Positions 42,777-50,042 of a DNA stretch of 64,000 nt are shown in pieces. The notes under the pieces were generated by a model. It had not been told where the DNA came from. It searched no databases and saw only the letters and a program-made list of their open reading frames with translations. The number at the start of each line of letters is the position of its first letter. Within the stretch, counting starts at the first letter, position 1. The position numbers and the translations under genes were made by a program. The DNA comes from CAZGMJ01 sp964526785 (lineage in GTDB: Bacteria; Planctomycetota; Phycisphaerae; Sedimentisphaerales; Anaerobacaceae): NCBI GenBank assembly GCA_964526785.1, contig CAZGMJ010000002.1, forward strand, positions 124,001-188,000, in the 5' to 3' direction.

Positions 42777-43447
42777 TGGCGGCCTCCGAGTATGTAGCCG
42801 CGTCCGCGGACGGTGTGTATCAGGGGTGGTTCGCCGTTCGACTCCAGCTTCTTTCGAAGGTAGCCGACGTAAACGTCGACGACATTGCTCGTTGCGGATG
42901 AGTTGAACTCGTAGACGTGTTCCCAGATGTCGGTTCGCGAGACGACTTCGCCGGCGCGGACGGCGAGGTATTCCAGCAGGGCGTATTCACGGGGCGTGAC
43001 CTAGATGCGAGAGTCGCCTCTGAATACCTGCTGGGTGTTGAGGTCGATTCTGAGGTCTTCGAAGGTGAGTTCGGATTGCTTCTTCCGGTAACTCCTTCGG
43101 ACCAGGGCGCGAATGCGCGCGAGAAGTTCGTCGAAGTCGAATGGTTTGACGAGATAGTCGTCCGCTCCGGCGTCGAGGCCTTTCACGCGGTCTTCGACGG
43201 CGTCTTTGGCCGTGAGGATCAGGACGTGAGTCTGGCGGTTTTCGGAGCGGATTCTCTTTAGAATCGTCAGGCCGTCGATCCCCGGCAGCATCAGGTCCAG
43301 GACGATCACGTCGTACTCATTGCCCTGGGCATACCAGAGGCCTTCTTCTCCGTCGCCCGTAACGTCAACGGCGTAGCCGGCTTCGCGCAGACCCTGCTCC
43401 AGTGATTTTTGGAGCGGCTCATAATCTTCAACCAGCAGAACTCGCAT
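42773..43447 (-). pseudogene. OmpR-family response regulator interrupted by in-frame amber stop
   Basis: ATG 43447 opens MRVLLVEDYEPLQKSLEQGL, a normal receiver with phosphorylation site Asp 51 (VIVLDLMLPG), Thr 79 and Lys 101. At codon 149 a TAG (43003-43001) stops it. The same frame goes on for 75 codons as VTPREYALLEYLAVRAGEVV.. to HTVRGRGYILGGRQ, a normal winged helix, ending in TGA overlapping the kinase start. The total of 224 codons is exactly the normal OmpR-family length. Most relatives would have a residue like E at this point (RIELTPREYALL). The likely cause is GAG or CAG to TAG. Sequencing error or amber readthrough cannot be excluded. Confidence 0.85.
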
Positions 43448-43551
43448 ATCGAAACCAAGACAGAGCAAGACACTGCCGGCGCTGATGCCACAGGCCGGCA
43501 GTGTCCGTCTTATCCAGCAGATGTCGATAGTCGCATCGACATTCTCAGGCA

Positions 43552-44721
43552 CTAATCTTCATCATCTTCGTCATCCTCGTCGCCGTCTTCGTCATCGTCC
43601 TCGTCATCTTCGTCCTCATCTTCGCCGTCGTCGTCATCGTCATCGTCCTCATCTTCGTCGTCGGCGTCTTCGTCATCATCCTCGTCGTCATCGTCCTCGT
43701 CCTCATCATCGTCGTCGGCGTCTTCGTCCAGCTCCTTTTCCAGCAGTTTGCCGTCGGCGGCGATTTCAAGCTCGTATTCCTTGTCGCCTACTTCGATCTC
43801 GACGTCGTAGATGACCTTGCCGTCTTCGGTTTCCTTTGTGATCTCTTCGACCTTGCCTTTGCGGGCGTGCTTGAGGATTGTGGCTCGTACAGCCTTGGGG
43901 ACGTCCTTGATGGAGACTTCTTCTTCATCCTCATCCTCGTCTTCATCGTCGCCGTCGTCATCATCGTCGTCGGCGTCTTCGTCCAGCTCCTTCTCCAGCA
44001 GTTTGCCGTTGGCGGCGATTTCAAGCTCGTATTCCTTGTCGCCTACTTCGATCTCGACGTCGTAGATGACCTTGCCGTCTTCGGTTTCCTTTGTGATCTC
44101 TTCGACCTTGCCTTTGCGGGCGTGCTTGAGGATTGTGGCTCGTACAGCCTTGGGGACGTCCTTGATGGAGACTTCTTCTTCATCCTCATCCTCGTCTTCA
44201 TCTCCATCCTCTGATGTGCCTTTCTCGGTTTCCTGCTCGACGATGCGACCGTCGGGGGTCAGGAGCACTTCGTGGCGGGCATCGCCTCTGGTGAACTTGA
44301 TCTCATAGAGGATCATGGTCTTGCTCTCGCAGGATATTTTGGCGCCCTTGCCGGCCAGTTTCTGTGCGGCTTTCAGTGCAGCGGACGGGAGTTTCTTGGT
44401 TGGTATCTGCTCTTCGATTTCCACCAGGTCGCCGGCTTTGGTGACCAGAACGTCCATGTTTGCGCCGGCCTTGGTCTTCCACGAGCCTTCGTAGAAGGTG
44501 CTGCCGTGCTCGATTTCCTCGGCGAATTCGGTGATCTCGGCCTTGCGGGCCAGTTTCTTGAGGGTCTTGAGGGCGGCGGCGGGGACCTGCTTCTCCGTTA
44601 CCTTCCGCTCGATCTCGCCGGAGCCTTTGGACTTCTGCTTGTCCTTGGCGGCATGTGCGGTGGCGCACAGCATTGCGATCAGAGCTGCGACAATTGTGAG
44701 TCTCAAGTGTGCCTGTCTCAT
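43552..44721 (-). CDS. exported PepSY-like protein with tandem repeats and long acidic tail
   Basis: 389 residues with signal MRQAHLRLTIVAALIAMLCATAHA. Four PepSY-like units follow. Each has a short helix (VPKAVRATILKHARKG, ALKTLKKLARKAE) and strands (YDVEIEVGDKEYELEIAANG, YEIKFTRGDARHEVLLTPDG). Units three and four are nearly identical 85-residue copies. The spacers and the last 70 residues are almost all Asp and Glu. PepSY proteins are often encoded next to OmpR-type two-component systems, as here. The acidic stretches suggest binding of calcium or other cations. Adjacent to the interrupted regulator, with a 104-bp gap. Confidence 0.8.
   Translation of the reverse strand: MRQAHLRLTIVAALIAMLCATAHAAKDKQKSKGSGEIERKVTEKQVPAAALKTLKKLARKAEITEFAEEIEHGSTFYEGSWKTKAGANMDVLVTKAGDLVEIEEQIPTKKLPSAALKAAQKLAGKGAKISCESKTMILYEIKFTRGDARHEVLLTPDGRIVEQETEKGTSEDGDEDEDEDEEEVSIKDVPKAVRATILKHARKGKVEEITKETEDGKVIYDVEIEVGDKEYELEIAANGKLLEKELDEDADDDDDDGDDEDEDEDEEEVSIKDVPKAVRATILKHARKGKVEEITKETEDGKVIYDVEIEVGDKEYELEIAADGKLLEKELDEDADDDDEDEDDDDEDDDEDADDEDEDDDDDDDGEDEDEDDEDDDEDGDEDDEDDED
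43711..44205 (-). repeat. two near-identical 255-bp direct repeats inside the acidic PepSY-like gene
   Basis: The segment GGCGTCTTCGTCCAGCTCC starting at 43717 recurs at 43972, so the period is 255 bp (85 codons). About 230 bp of each copy differ at only a few positions. This argues for a recent duplication or gene conversion. The tract of GAC/GAT/GAG codons beside it (43555-43720) is low-complexity and slippage-prone. Confidence 0.85.
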
Positions 44722-44929
44722 TGTTCTCTCCTTTGAAAAAAGACTTTGCTTCCACCTGATAACGTAATCAGGCTAACCATTGGGCAAAATAATATCGAGA
44801 TGAAAATGAGAGGATCGTGAGAATGCCGGGAATTGTGATTTTCCGTGGCTACTGCGATTTGTACGTTGTCTGTGTGAGTAATCAAGCGGGGCGGCATGCA
44901 GGATTGTGGTGCCTGTCGGTGTGCGGAGA

Positions 44930-44957
44930 TTGATAATTCGGCGCACGCGATTATAAT
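44930..44957 (+). promoter_or_regulatory. predicted sigma-70-type promoter before xseA
   Basis: TTGATA (44930-44935) and TATAAT (44952-44957) are separated by 16 bp, close to the consensus. Transcription would start near 44964, only about four bases before ATG 44968, which itself lacks a good ribosome site. The message may therefore be leaderless, or an upstream start may be used instead. Confidence 0.5.
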
Positions 44958-44967
44958 CGCCTGGGGT

Positions 44968-46395
44968 ATGGCAAAGCAGCGCAGAATATACTCGGTCGGG
45001 CAGGTCAATCAACTCGTGAAGGCGGCGTTGGAAGAGATTCTGCCGCCAAGGCTGATCGTTCGCGGCGAAATCAGCGACTGGAAACGCCATTCATCCGGCC
45101 ACTGCTATTTCTCCCTCAAGGACGAAACGGGGGTCCTGCCCTGCGTGATGTGGGCGAGCAAGTATCGCAGCGTGAAGTTCAAAGTCGAGGACGGCATGGC
45201 CGTGCTGGCCACCGGCTTCGTGGACGTCTACACAGTGGGCGGCAAATACCAGCTCTATGTCGAGAAGCTCGAGCCCGAAGGAGTCGGAGCCCTGCAACTG
45301 GCCTTCGAGCAAATGGTGGCGAAACTGCGAGCCGAAGGCCTCTTCGAGGACGCGCACAAGAAACCTCTGCCCGCCTACCCTATGCGTATTGCCGTTTTGA
45401 CCAGCGAAACCGGCGCCGCCGTCCGCGATATTACCGAAAGCGTGATGAACCGCTGGCCCTGCGCCAAGCTGCTCCTGTATCCGGTACCCGTACAGGGCGC
45501 AAAAGCGGCCGAGAGAATCGCCGCAGCCCTGCGGGACGTCAACCGCCGCAACGCCGCCCTGAGGCTCGATGTCCTGATCGTTGGAAGGGGAGGCGGTTCG
45601 CTGGAGGACCTCTGGGCGTTCAATGAGGAGCCTGTCGCCAGAGCGATTTTCGAGTCGGAGATTCCCGTCATCAGTGCGGTCGGACACGAAGTCGATACCA
45701 CAATCGCAGATCTGGTGGCCGATGCCAGGGCCTCCACTCCCACCAGGGCCGGTGTCGCCGCAGTCCCCGACGTGCGGGATGTGCTGGCGGACCTCGCGCA
45801 TCGAGAGCGCATTCTCAACAACGATATGCGGGCGAGGATCGGGCTTGCGAGACAGAGCATGGAGACGGTTCTGGCCAGCCGGGTCTTTCGCGAACCCGGT
45901 TCGATTGTGTTGCAGGCCGAGCAGCAGGTTGACGAGGCATCGATGCGAATGGCCGAGGCGATGCGAGAGGTGATCGCTCGTGCGAAGGAGCGGCTTTCGC
46001 ACGCTTACGAGCGCATCATTCAGATCGAGCCGCATCGGCTGATGGGCCGCAGGCTGGTGGAGTTGAACCACTTCGAGAACCGCGCGGCCGTCGCAATGCA
46101 GCAGCGATTCGGCCGCGCGCAGATCGACCTGACCGCGCGCTATACGACGCTCGCAACGGCGGTCACAACAGTCATGAACAAGTCGAACGTACGGCTGACC
46201 GCCGTCTCGAACCGCCTCGAAGCACTCGATCCTAAATCGGTCCTCCACCGCGGCTACAGCATTACAGTCGACAAACAATCGGGCCGTGTCGTAAAAAGTC
46301 CCGAGGACGTTCAGGTCGGCCGGACAATTGTCACGGAACTGGCCGGTGAAAAGAAGATCGAAAGCGAAGTCAAAGAGATGGACGCGAGCGAATGA
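44968..46395 (+). CDS. xseA: exodeoxyribonuclease VII large subunit
   Basis: About 475 residues. It starts MAKQRRIYSVGQVNQLVKAAL, with the N-terminal OB fold (LIVRGEISDWKRHSSGHCYFSLKD). The catalytic part has RIAVLTSETGAAVRDI, VLIVGRGGGSLEDLWAFNEE and ISAVGHEVDTTIADLVADARASTPT. The end has LDPKSVLHRGYSITVD. It degrades single-stranded DNA with XseB. The frame is open to 44896 upstream, but homologous sequence starts at 44968. Confidence 0.95.
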   Translation: MAKQRRIYSVGQVNQLVKAALEEILPPRLIVRGEISDWKRHSSGHCYFSLKDETGVLPCVMWASKYRSVKFKVEDGMAVLATGFVDVYTVGGKYQLYVEKLEPEGVGALQLAFEQMVAKLRAEGLFEDAHKKPLPAYPMRIAVLTSETGAAVRDITESVMNRWPCAKLLLYPVPVQGAKAAERIAAALRDVNRRNAALRLDVLIVGRGGGSLEDLWAFNEEPVARAIFESEIPVISAVGHEVDTTIADLVADARASTPTRAGVAAVPDVRDVLADLAHRERILNNDMRARIGLARQSMETVLASRVFREPGSIVLQAEQQVDEASMRMAEAMREVIARAKERLSHAYERIIQIEPHRLMGRRLVELNHFENRAAVAMQQRFGRAQIDLTARYTTLATAVTTVMNKSNVRLTAVSNRLEALDPKSVLHRGYSITVDKQSGRVVKSPEDVQVGRTIVTELAGEKKIESEVKEMDASE

Positions 46396-46439
46396 CCGAG
46401 CCGCAAACCGCGGAGGGGTGATAGAATGCAAGGTGAAAT

Positions 46440-46745
46440 ATGGCTCAGAACAACAAGAAACAGAACGACCTCAGCAAGATGAGTTTTGAAGAGTCGATTG
46501 AAAGCCTGACTGAGATTGTCGGCAAGATCGAACAGGGGGAAATCCCGCTCCAGGAAAGCCTCGAGCAGTATGAGCGCGGAATGTCGCTGATAAAACACTG
46601 TCGCGGCATCCTGCAGAAGGCCGAGAAGCGGATTGAGAAGATCTCCGCCGAGCGGGACGAAAAAGAATATGATGATGACGCCGGCGTCGAAGCTGCCGGC
46701 GCCGCCGAGAACGAGCCCGAGGACGATGAAGATGCGCTGTTTTGA
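46440..46745 (+). CDS. xseB: exodeoxyribonuclease VII small subunit
   Basis: 101 residues. MSFEESIESLTEIVGKIEQG then EIPLQESLEQYERGMSLIK is the XseB fingerprint. The last 30 residues are an acidic tail (DDDAGVEAAGAAENEPEDDE) that most XseB proteins lack. Located 44 bp after xseA, as the usual pair. Confidence 0.93.
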   Translation: MAQNNKKQNDLSKMSFEESIESLTEIVGKIEQGEIPLQESLEQYERGMSLIKHCRGILQKAEKRIEKISAERDEKEYDDDAGVEAAGAAENEPEDDEDALF

Positions 46746-46787
46746 AATGTATGTGCAGAAGCTTGAACCAGATCCGGAGGTATAGAC

Positions 46788-48836
46788 ATGCGATACGTAC
46801 CCTGTCTGCTTGCAGGCATTACGTTGACGTTTGCTTTCTTTAAGCCGTGCGCAGCCGCGCACCCATGGCCGCAGGATAGCTGGCAACGGGCCGAACCCGA
46901 AGACGTGGGTATGGATGGGAAGATGCTGGCCAAAGCGCGGGCCTGCGCGCTGACCGGCGAGGGCTCCGGGATGATTACCCGGCACGGCAGGCTCGTCATG
47001 CAATGGGGCGACCAGGCCAGACGATACGATCTCAAATCGAGCACCAAGGCCATCGGCGTGACGGCGGTGGGATTGGCGCTGAAGGACGGTAAGTTCGAGA
47101 GCCTCCACGAGTCGGCGGCCAGGTATCATCCAGGCCTCGGCGTGCCTCCCGAGGACAATAGGTCCACCGGATGGCTTGACGACATAACGCTCTTTCACCT
47201 GGCGACGCAGACGGCCGGCTTCGACAAACCCGGCGGCTACACGAAGCTGATGTTCGAGCCGGGCACGAAATGGTCGTACAGCGACGGCGGGCCGAACTGG
47301 CTGGCCGAGTGCGTGACGCTCGTGTATCAGCGGGATTTGCAGGAGTTGATGTTCGATCGCGTCTTCGGGCCGATAGGCATCAAGCGAAGTGAGCTGAGGT
47401 GGCGCGGCAACGCGTATCGGGATAAGAGTATTGAGGGCGTCGCCCGGCGGGAGTTCGGGTCGGGGATACATGCGAATGCGAACGCCATGGCGCGCATCGG
47501 CTATTTGTATCTGCGGCGGGGGCGGTGGCAGGAAAAGCAGCTTTTTCCGTCCTGGTTTGTGGATGCGGCCCGCGTGGTGCCGAATCAGATTCGCGGCCTG
47601 CCTGTGGTCAGGAAGGAAAGCTACTTCGATGCTTCGGACCATTACGGCCTGCTCTGGTGGAACAACGCCGATGGCGAAATGCCCAACGTGCCGCGGGATG
47701 CATACTGGTCCTGGGGATTGTACGACAGCCTGATCGTCGTGATTCCGAGCCTCGATATCGTAGCCGGCCGGGCGGGCAAGTCGCTCAACAAACAGCGAAA
47801 CTCACACTATGGATCGATCGAACCCTTCATCGAGCCGATTGCGATGTCCGTAACCGGGCAAAGCGGCCCGCTGCCGCCGTATCCCCCCAGCCCTGTCATA
47901 ACGGACATCAAGTGGGCGCCGGTCGAATCTATCGTAAGGCTGGCTTCCGGCAGCGATAACTGGCCCATCACCTGGGCGGACGACGATTGCCTGTATACCG
48001 CTTACGGCGACGGGTGGGGATTCAAGCCGAAGGTGGACAGCAAGCTGAGCCTCGGGATCGCCAAAGTCACCGGTTCGCCGCCCGATGTCAAAGGCGTTAA
48101 CATTCGCACAAAGACCGGCGAGCGACTCGGAGGGGGCTCGTCCGGCGCAAAGGCCGGCGGCATGCTCTGCGTCGACGGCGTGCTGTATATGCTGGTGCGC
48201 AATACGGCCAATGCCCAGGTGGCCTGGTCGCAGGATCACGGCAGGACGTGGCGCTGGTGCGACTGGAAATTCGACCTGAGCTTCGGTGCGCCGACGTTCC
48301 TCAACTTCGGCAAAGACTATGCCGCCGCCCGCGATGAATATGTGTACGTCTACTCGCTCGATAGCGACAGTGCGTACGATCCCGCCGATCGCATGGTGAT
48401 GGCCCGCGTGCCGAAGGACAAGATCCGCGTTCGCGATGCATACGAGTTCCTCGTCGGCCTCGATGGCTCGGACAAACCAATCTGGACCACGGACATTCGC
48501 GACCGCGGTGCCGTTTTCGTCAATCCCGGCCGGTGCTATCGCAGCGGAATCACGTACAACCCCGCTCTCAAGCGTTACCTCTGGTGCCAGACGCTGCCTG
48601 CCAGTACGGACAGCCGCGGCCCGCGATTCCAGGGCGGCTTCGGCATCTACGATGCCCCCGAACCCTGGGGACCCTGGACGACGGTATACTACAATGAGAA
48701 CTGGGACACCGGCCCGGGCGAGACAAGCAGCCTGCCCACGAAGTGGATGAGCCCCGACGGCAAAACGGTCCATCTGCTGTTCTCAGGCGATGACTGCTTC
48801 TCAATTCGCAAAGCGAGGTTGATAGTGAGTGACTGA
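46788..48836 (+). CDS. exported serine hydrolase (class C beta-lactamase fold) fused to DUF4185-like domain
   Basis: 682 residues. Signal MRYVPCLLAGITLTFAFFKP. Residues about 30-350 are a penicillin-binding-protein/beta-lactamase-C hydrolase, with active SxxK at Ser 84-Lys 87 (LKSSTKAIG) and YSDGGPN as the tyrosine motif. From about residue 370 a second domain begins (ITDIKWAPVESIVRLASGSDNWPITWADDDCLY), with SLGIAKVTG, WSQDHGRTW and DNNG-like turns, characteristic of DUF4185 beta-propeller-like proteins. Such propellers occur with glycosidases. GGAGG precedes the ATG. Possibly an esterase or peptidase acting at the cell surface. Confidence 0.75.
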   Translation: MRYVPCLLAGITLTFAFFKPCAAAHPWPQDSWQRAEPEDVGMDGKMLAKARACALTGEGSGMITRHGRLVMQWGDQARRYDLKSSTKAIGVTAVGLALKDGKFESLHESAARYHPGLGVPPEDNRSTGWLDDITLFHLATQTAGFDKPGGYTKLMFEPGTKWSYSDGGPNWLAECVTLVYQRDLQELMFDRVFGPIGIKRSELRWRGNAYRDKSIEGVARREFGSGIHANANAMARIGYLYLRRGRWQEKQLFPSWFVDAARVVPNQIRGLPVVRKESYFDASDHYGLLWWNNADGEMPNVPRDAYWSWGLYDSLIVVIPSLDIVAGRAGKSLNKQRNSHYGSIEPFIEPIAMSVTGQSGPLPPYPPSPVITDIKWAPVESIVRLASGSDNWPITWADDDCLYTAYGDGWGFKPKVDSKLSLGIAKVTGSPPDVKGVNIRTKTGERLGGGSSGAKAGGMLCVDGVLYMLVRNTANAQVAWSQDHGRTWRWCDWKFDLSFGAPTFLNFGKDYAAARDEYVYVYSLDSDSAYDPADRMVMARVPKDKIRVRDAYEFLVGLDGSDKPIWTTDIRDRGAVFVNPGRCYRSGITYNPALKRYLWCQTLPASTDSRGPRFQGGFGIYDAPEPWGPWTTVYYNENWDTGPGETSSLPTKWMSPDGKTVHLLFSGDDCFSIRKARLIVSD

Positions 48837-48883
48837 CAGCGGTAACCTCCCGCACGCTTATTGTGTGAACAGAAGGGGAAACG

Positions 48884-49999
48884 ATGTCGGAGGCCTTTTT
48901 GGACTCCAAGCTGCGGTATTTGTCATTTGTGCTGGCGACGTCTATTCTTGTGGGGGGAGGGTGCAGCTATGGGCCGGTTAATAGTGGTAGTGTCTTGCGG
49001 GATCGTGGGGTTGAGCGGATTGATCCTAATGACGGGCCGTTTGTGATTGAGAGTGTGGAGAAGGCGGGTGCCGACGGGAATGAGCCGGAGGAGATACGTG
49101 TTGTCAAATGGAAGAAGACTCGGGTCACGGGGAGCCTGTTGCGGGATCGGGGTCTGTGGCTGAAGTACCAGTGGTGGTATTTCAACAGGTTCAGTCAGCC
49201 GGCGGTGGAGGTTGAGATGCCGGGGGGGCACAGATGTACGGCGATGCTGGATACGGGCTTTTCGGGGGCTGTGTATGTCAACGATCTGGTGGTGAGGCAG
49301 AGTGATCTGGCGGTGTTTCCGATGGGCGCGCATTCTGATACGGGGTGCGGGCAGGGGTACTGTGAGATTGAAGGCATGAAGATCGGGACGGTGACGGTTG
49401 AGAATCCGCCGTGTTGGTACGAGCAGAGACACTGGCAGCTTCGAGTGTTGGGGGTTCCGCTGTATCGGCACAAGACCGTACTGATCGGGATGGGGATGAT
49501 CGGCAAGTTCTCGCATGTTCTGTTTGACAATGCTAACCGGCGGGCCAGGCTGAGTCCGCATGAGCAGTTCGAGCCCAATGAGCCGTCACGGTGGGTGCGC
49601 ATTCCGTTTGTCGTCGAGCGGGAGAATGGCGGGTTGCGAATGATGGTTGATATATCTCTGGGCGGGCACAATATCCATGTCGAGTTCGACACTTGCGGCG
49701 CCAAGCCGGGGCTGATACTGCGCGATGATGTGTGGCAGCGTGTGAGCGGTAGTGTGGACGTGCGAGGAGGGGGCAAGGCACTGCATCCTTCTTACCAGTT
49801 CGGGTGGCACTGGTGTCGTCGGTATACGCTGCCTGAGTTGCAGATGGGCGAGCTGGCTCTGGAGAGGACGAAGGTGGATGTTTTGCCTGCGGGGAGCAAA
49901 TTCGGGAAGGAATTCGAGGGGATACTGACGCTCGATGCCTTCAGGGAGACGGCGGTTGTTCTGGATTTCAAACGCAGCGTTATCTGGATCAGGAAGTGA
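48884..49999 (+). CDS. aspartyl-protease-like lipoprotein
   Basis: 371 residues. The N-terminus RYLSFVLATSILVGGGCSYG is a lipoprotein-like signal with Cys 27. Two retropepsin-like halves follow. The first has TAMLDTGFSGAVYVND (Asp 123-Thr-Gly) and a flap-like region; the second has IHVEFDTCGAKPGLILRDD (Asp 269-Thr). The ILTLDAFRETAVVLDFKRSV end is the hydrophobic strand set seen in such folds. The second active motif is DTC rather than DTG. Codon use is striking: GGG, GTG and GAG dominate, unlike the GGC-rich neighbours. Function unknown; perhaps a surface protease. Confidence 0.7.
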   Translation: MSEAFLDSKLRYLSFVLATSILVGGGCSYGPVNSGSVLRDRGVERIDPNDGPFVIESVEKAGADGNEPEEIRVVKWKKTRVTGSLLRDRGLWLKYQWWYFNRFSQPAVEVEMPGGHRCTAMLDTGFSGAVYVNDLVVRQSDLAVFPMGAHSDTGCGQGYCEIEGMKIGTVTVENPPCWYEQRHWQLRVLGVPLYRHKTVLIGMGMIGKFSHVLFDNANRRARLSPHEQFEPNEPSRWVRIPFVVERENGGLRMMVDISLGGHNIHVEFDTCGAKPGLILRDDVWQRVSGSVDVRGGGKALHPSYQFGWHWCRRYTLPELQMGELALERTKVDVLPAGSKFGKEFEGILTLDAFRETAVVLDFKRSVIWIRK

Positions 50000-50042
50000 C
50001 GGTGTTGTCGGCCGTGTTCTGTTTGACCTACCTGGGGTTTCC

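Noticed and set aside
43555..43735. Assembly error in the Asp/Glu-coding tract
   Set aside because: The frame stays open through the tract with a normal stop, so there is no direct sign of error, though long-read confirmation would help.
45091..46431. Minus-strand frame across xseA
   Set aside because: Antisense of xseA; no family pattern.
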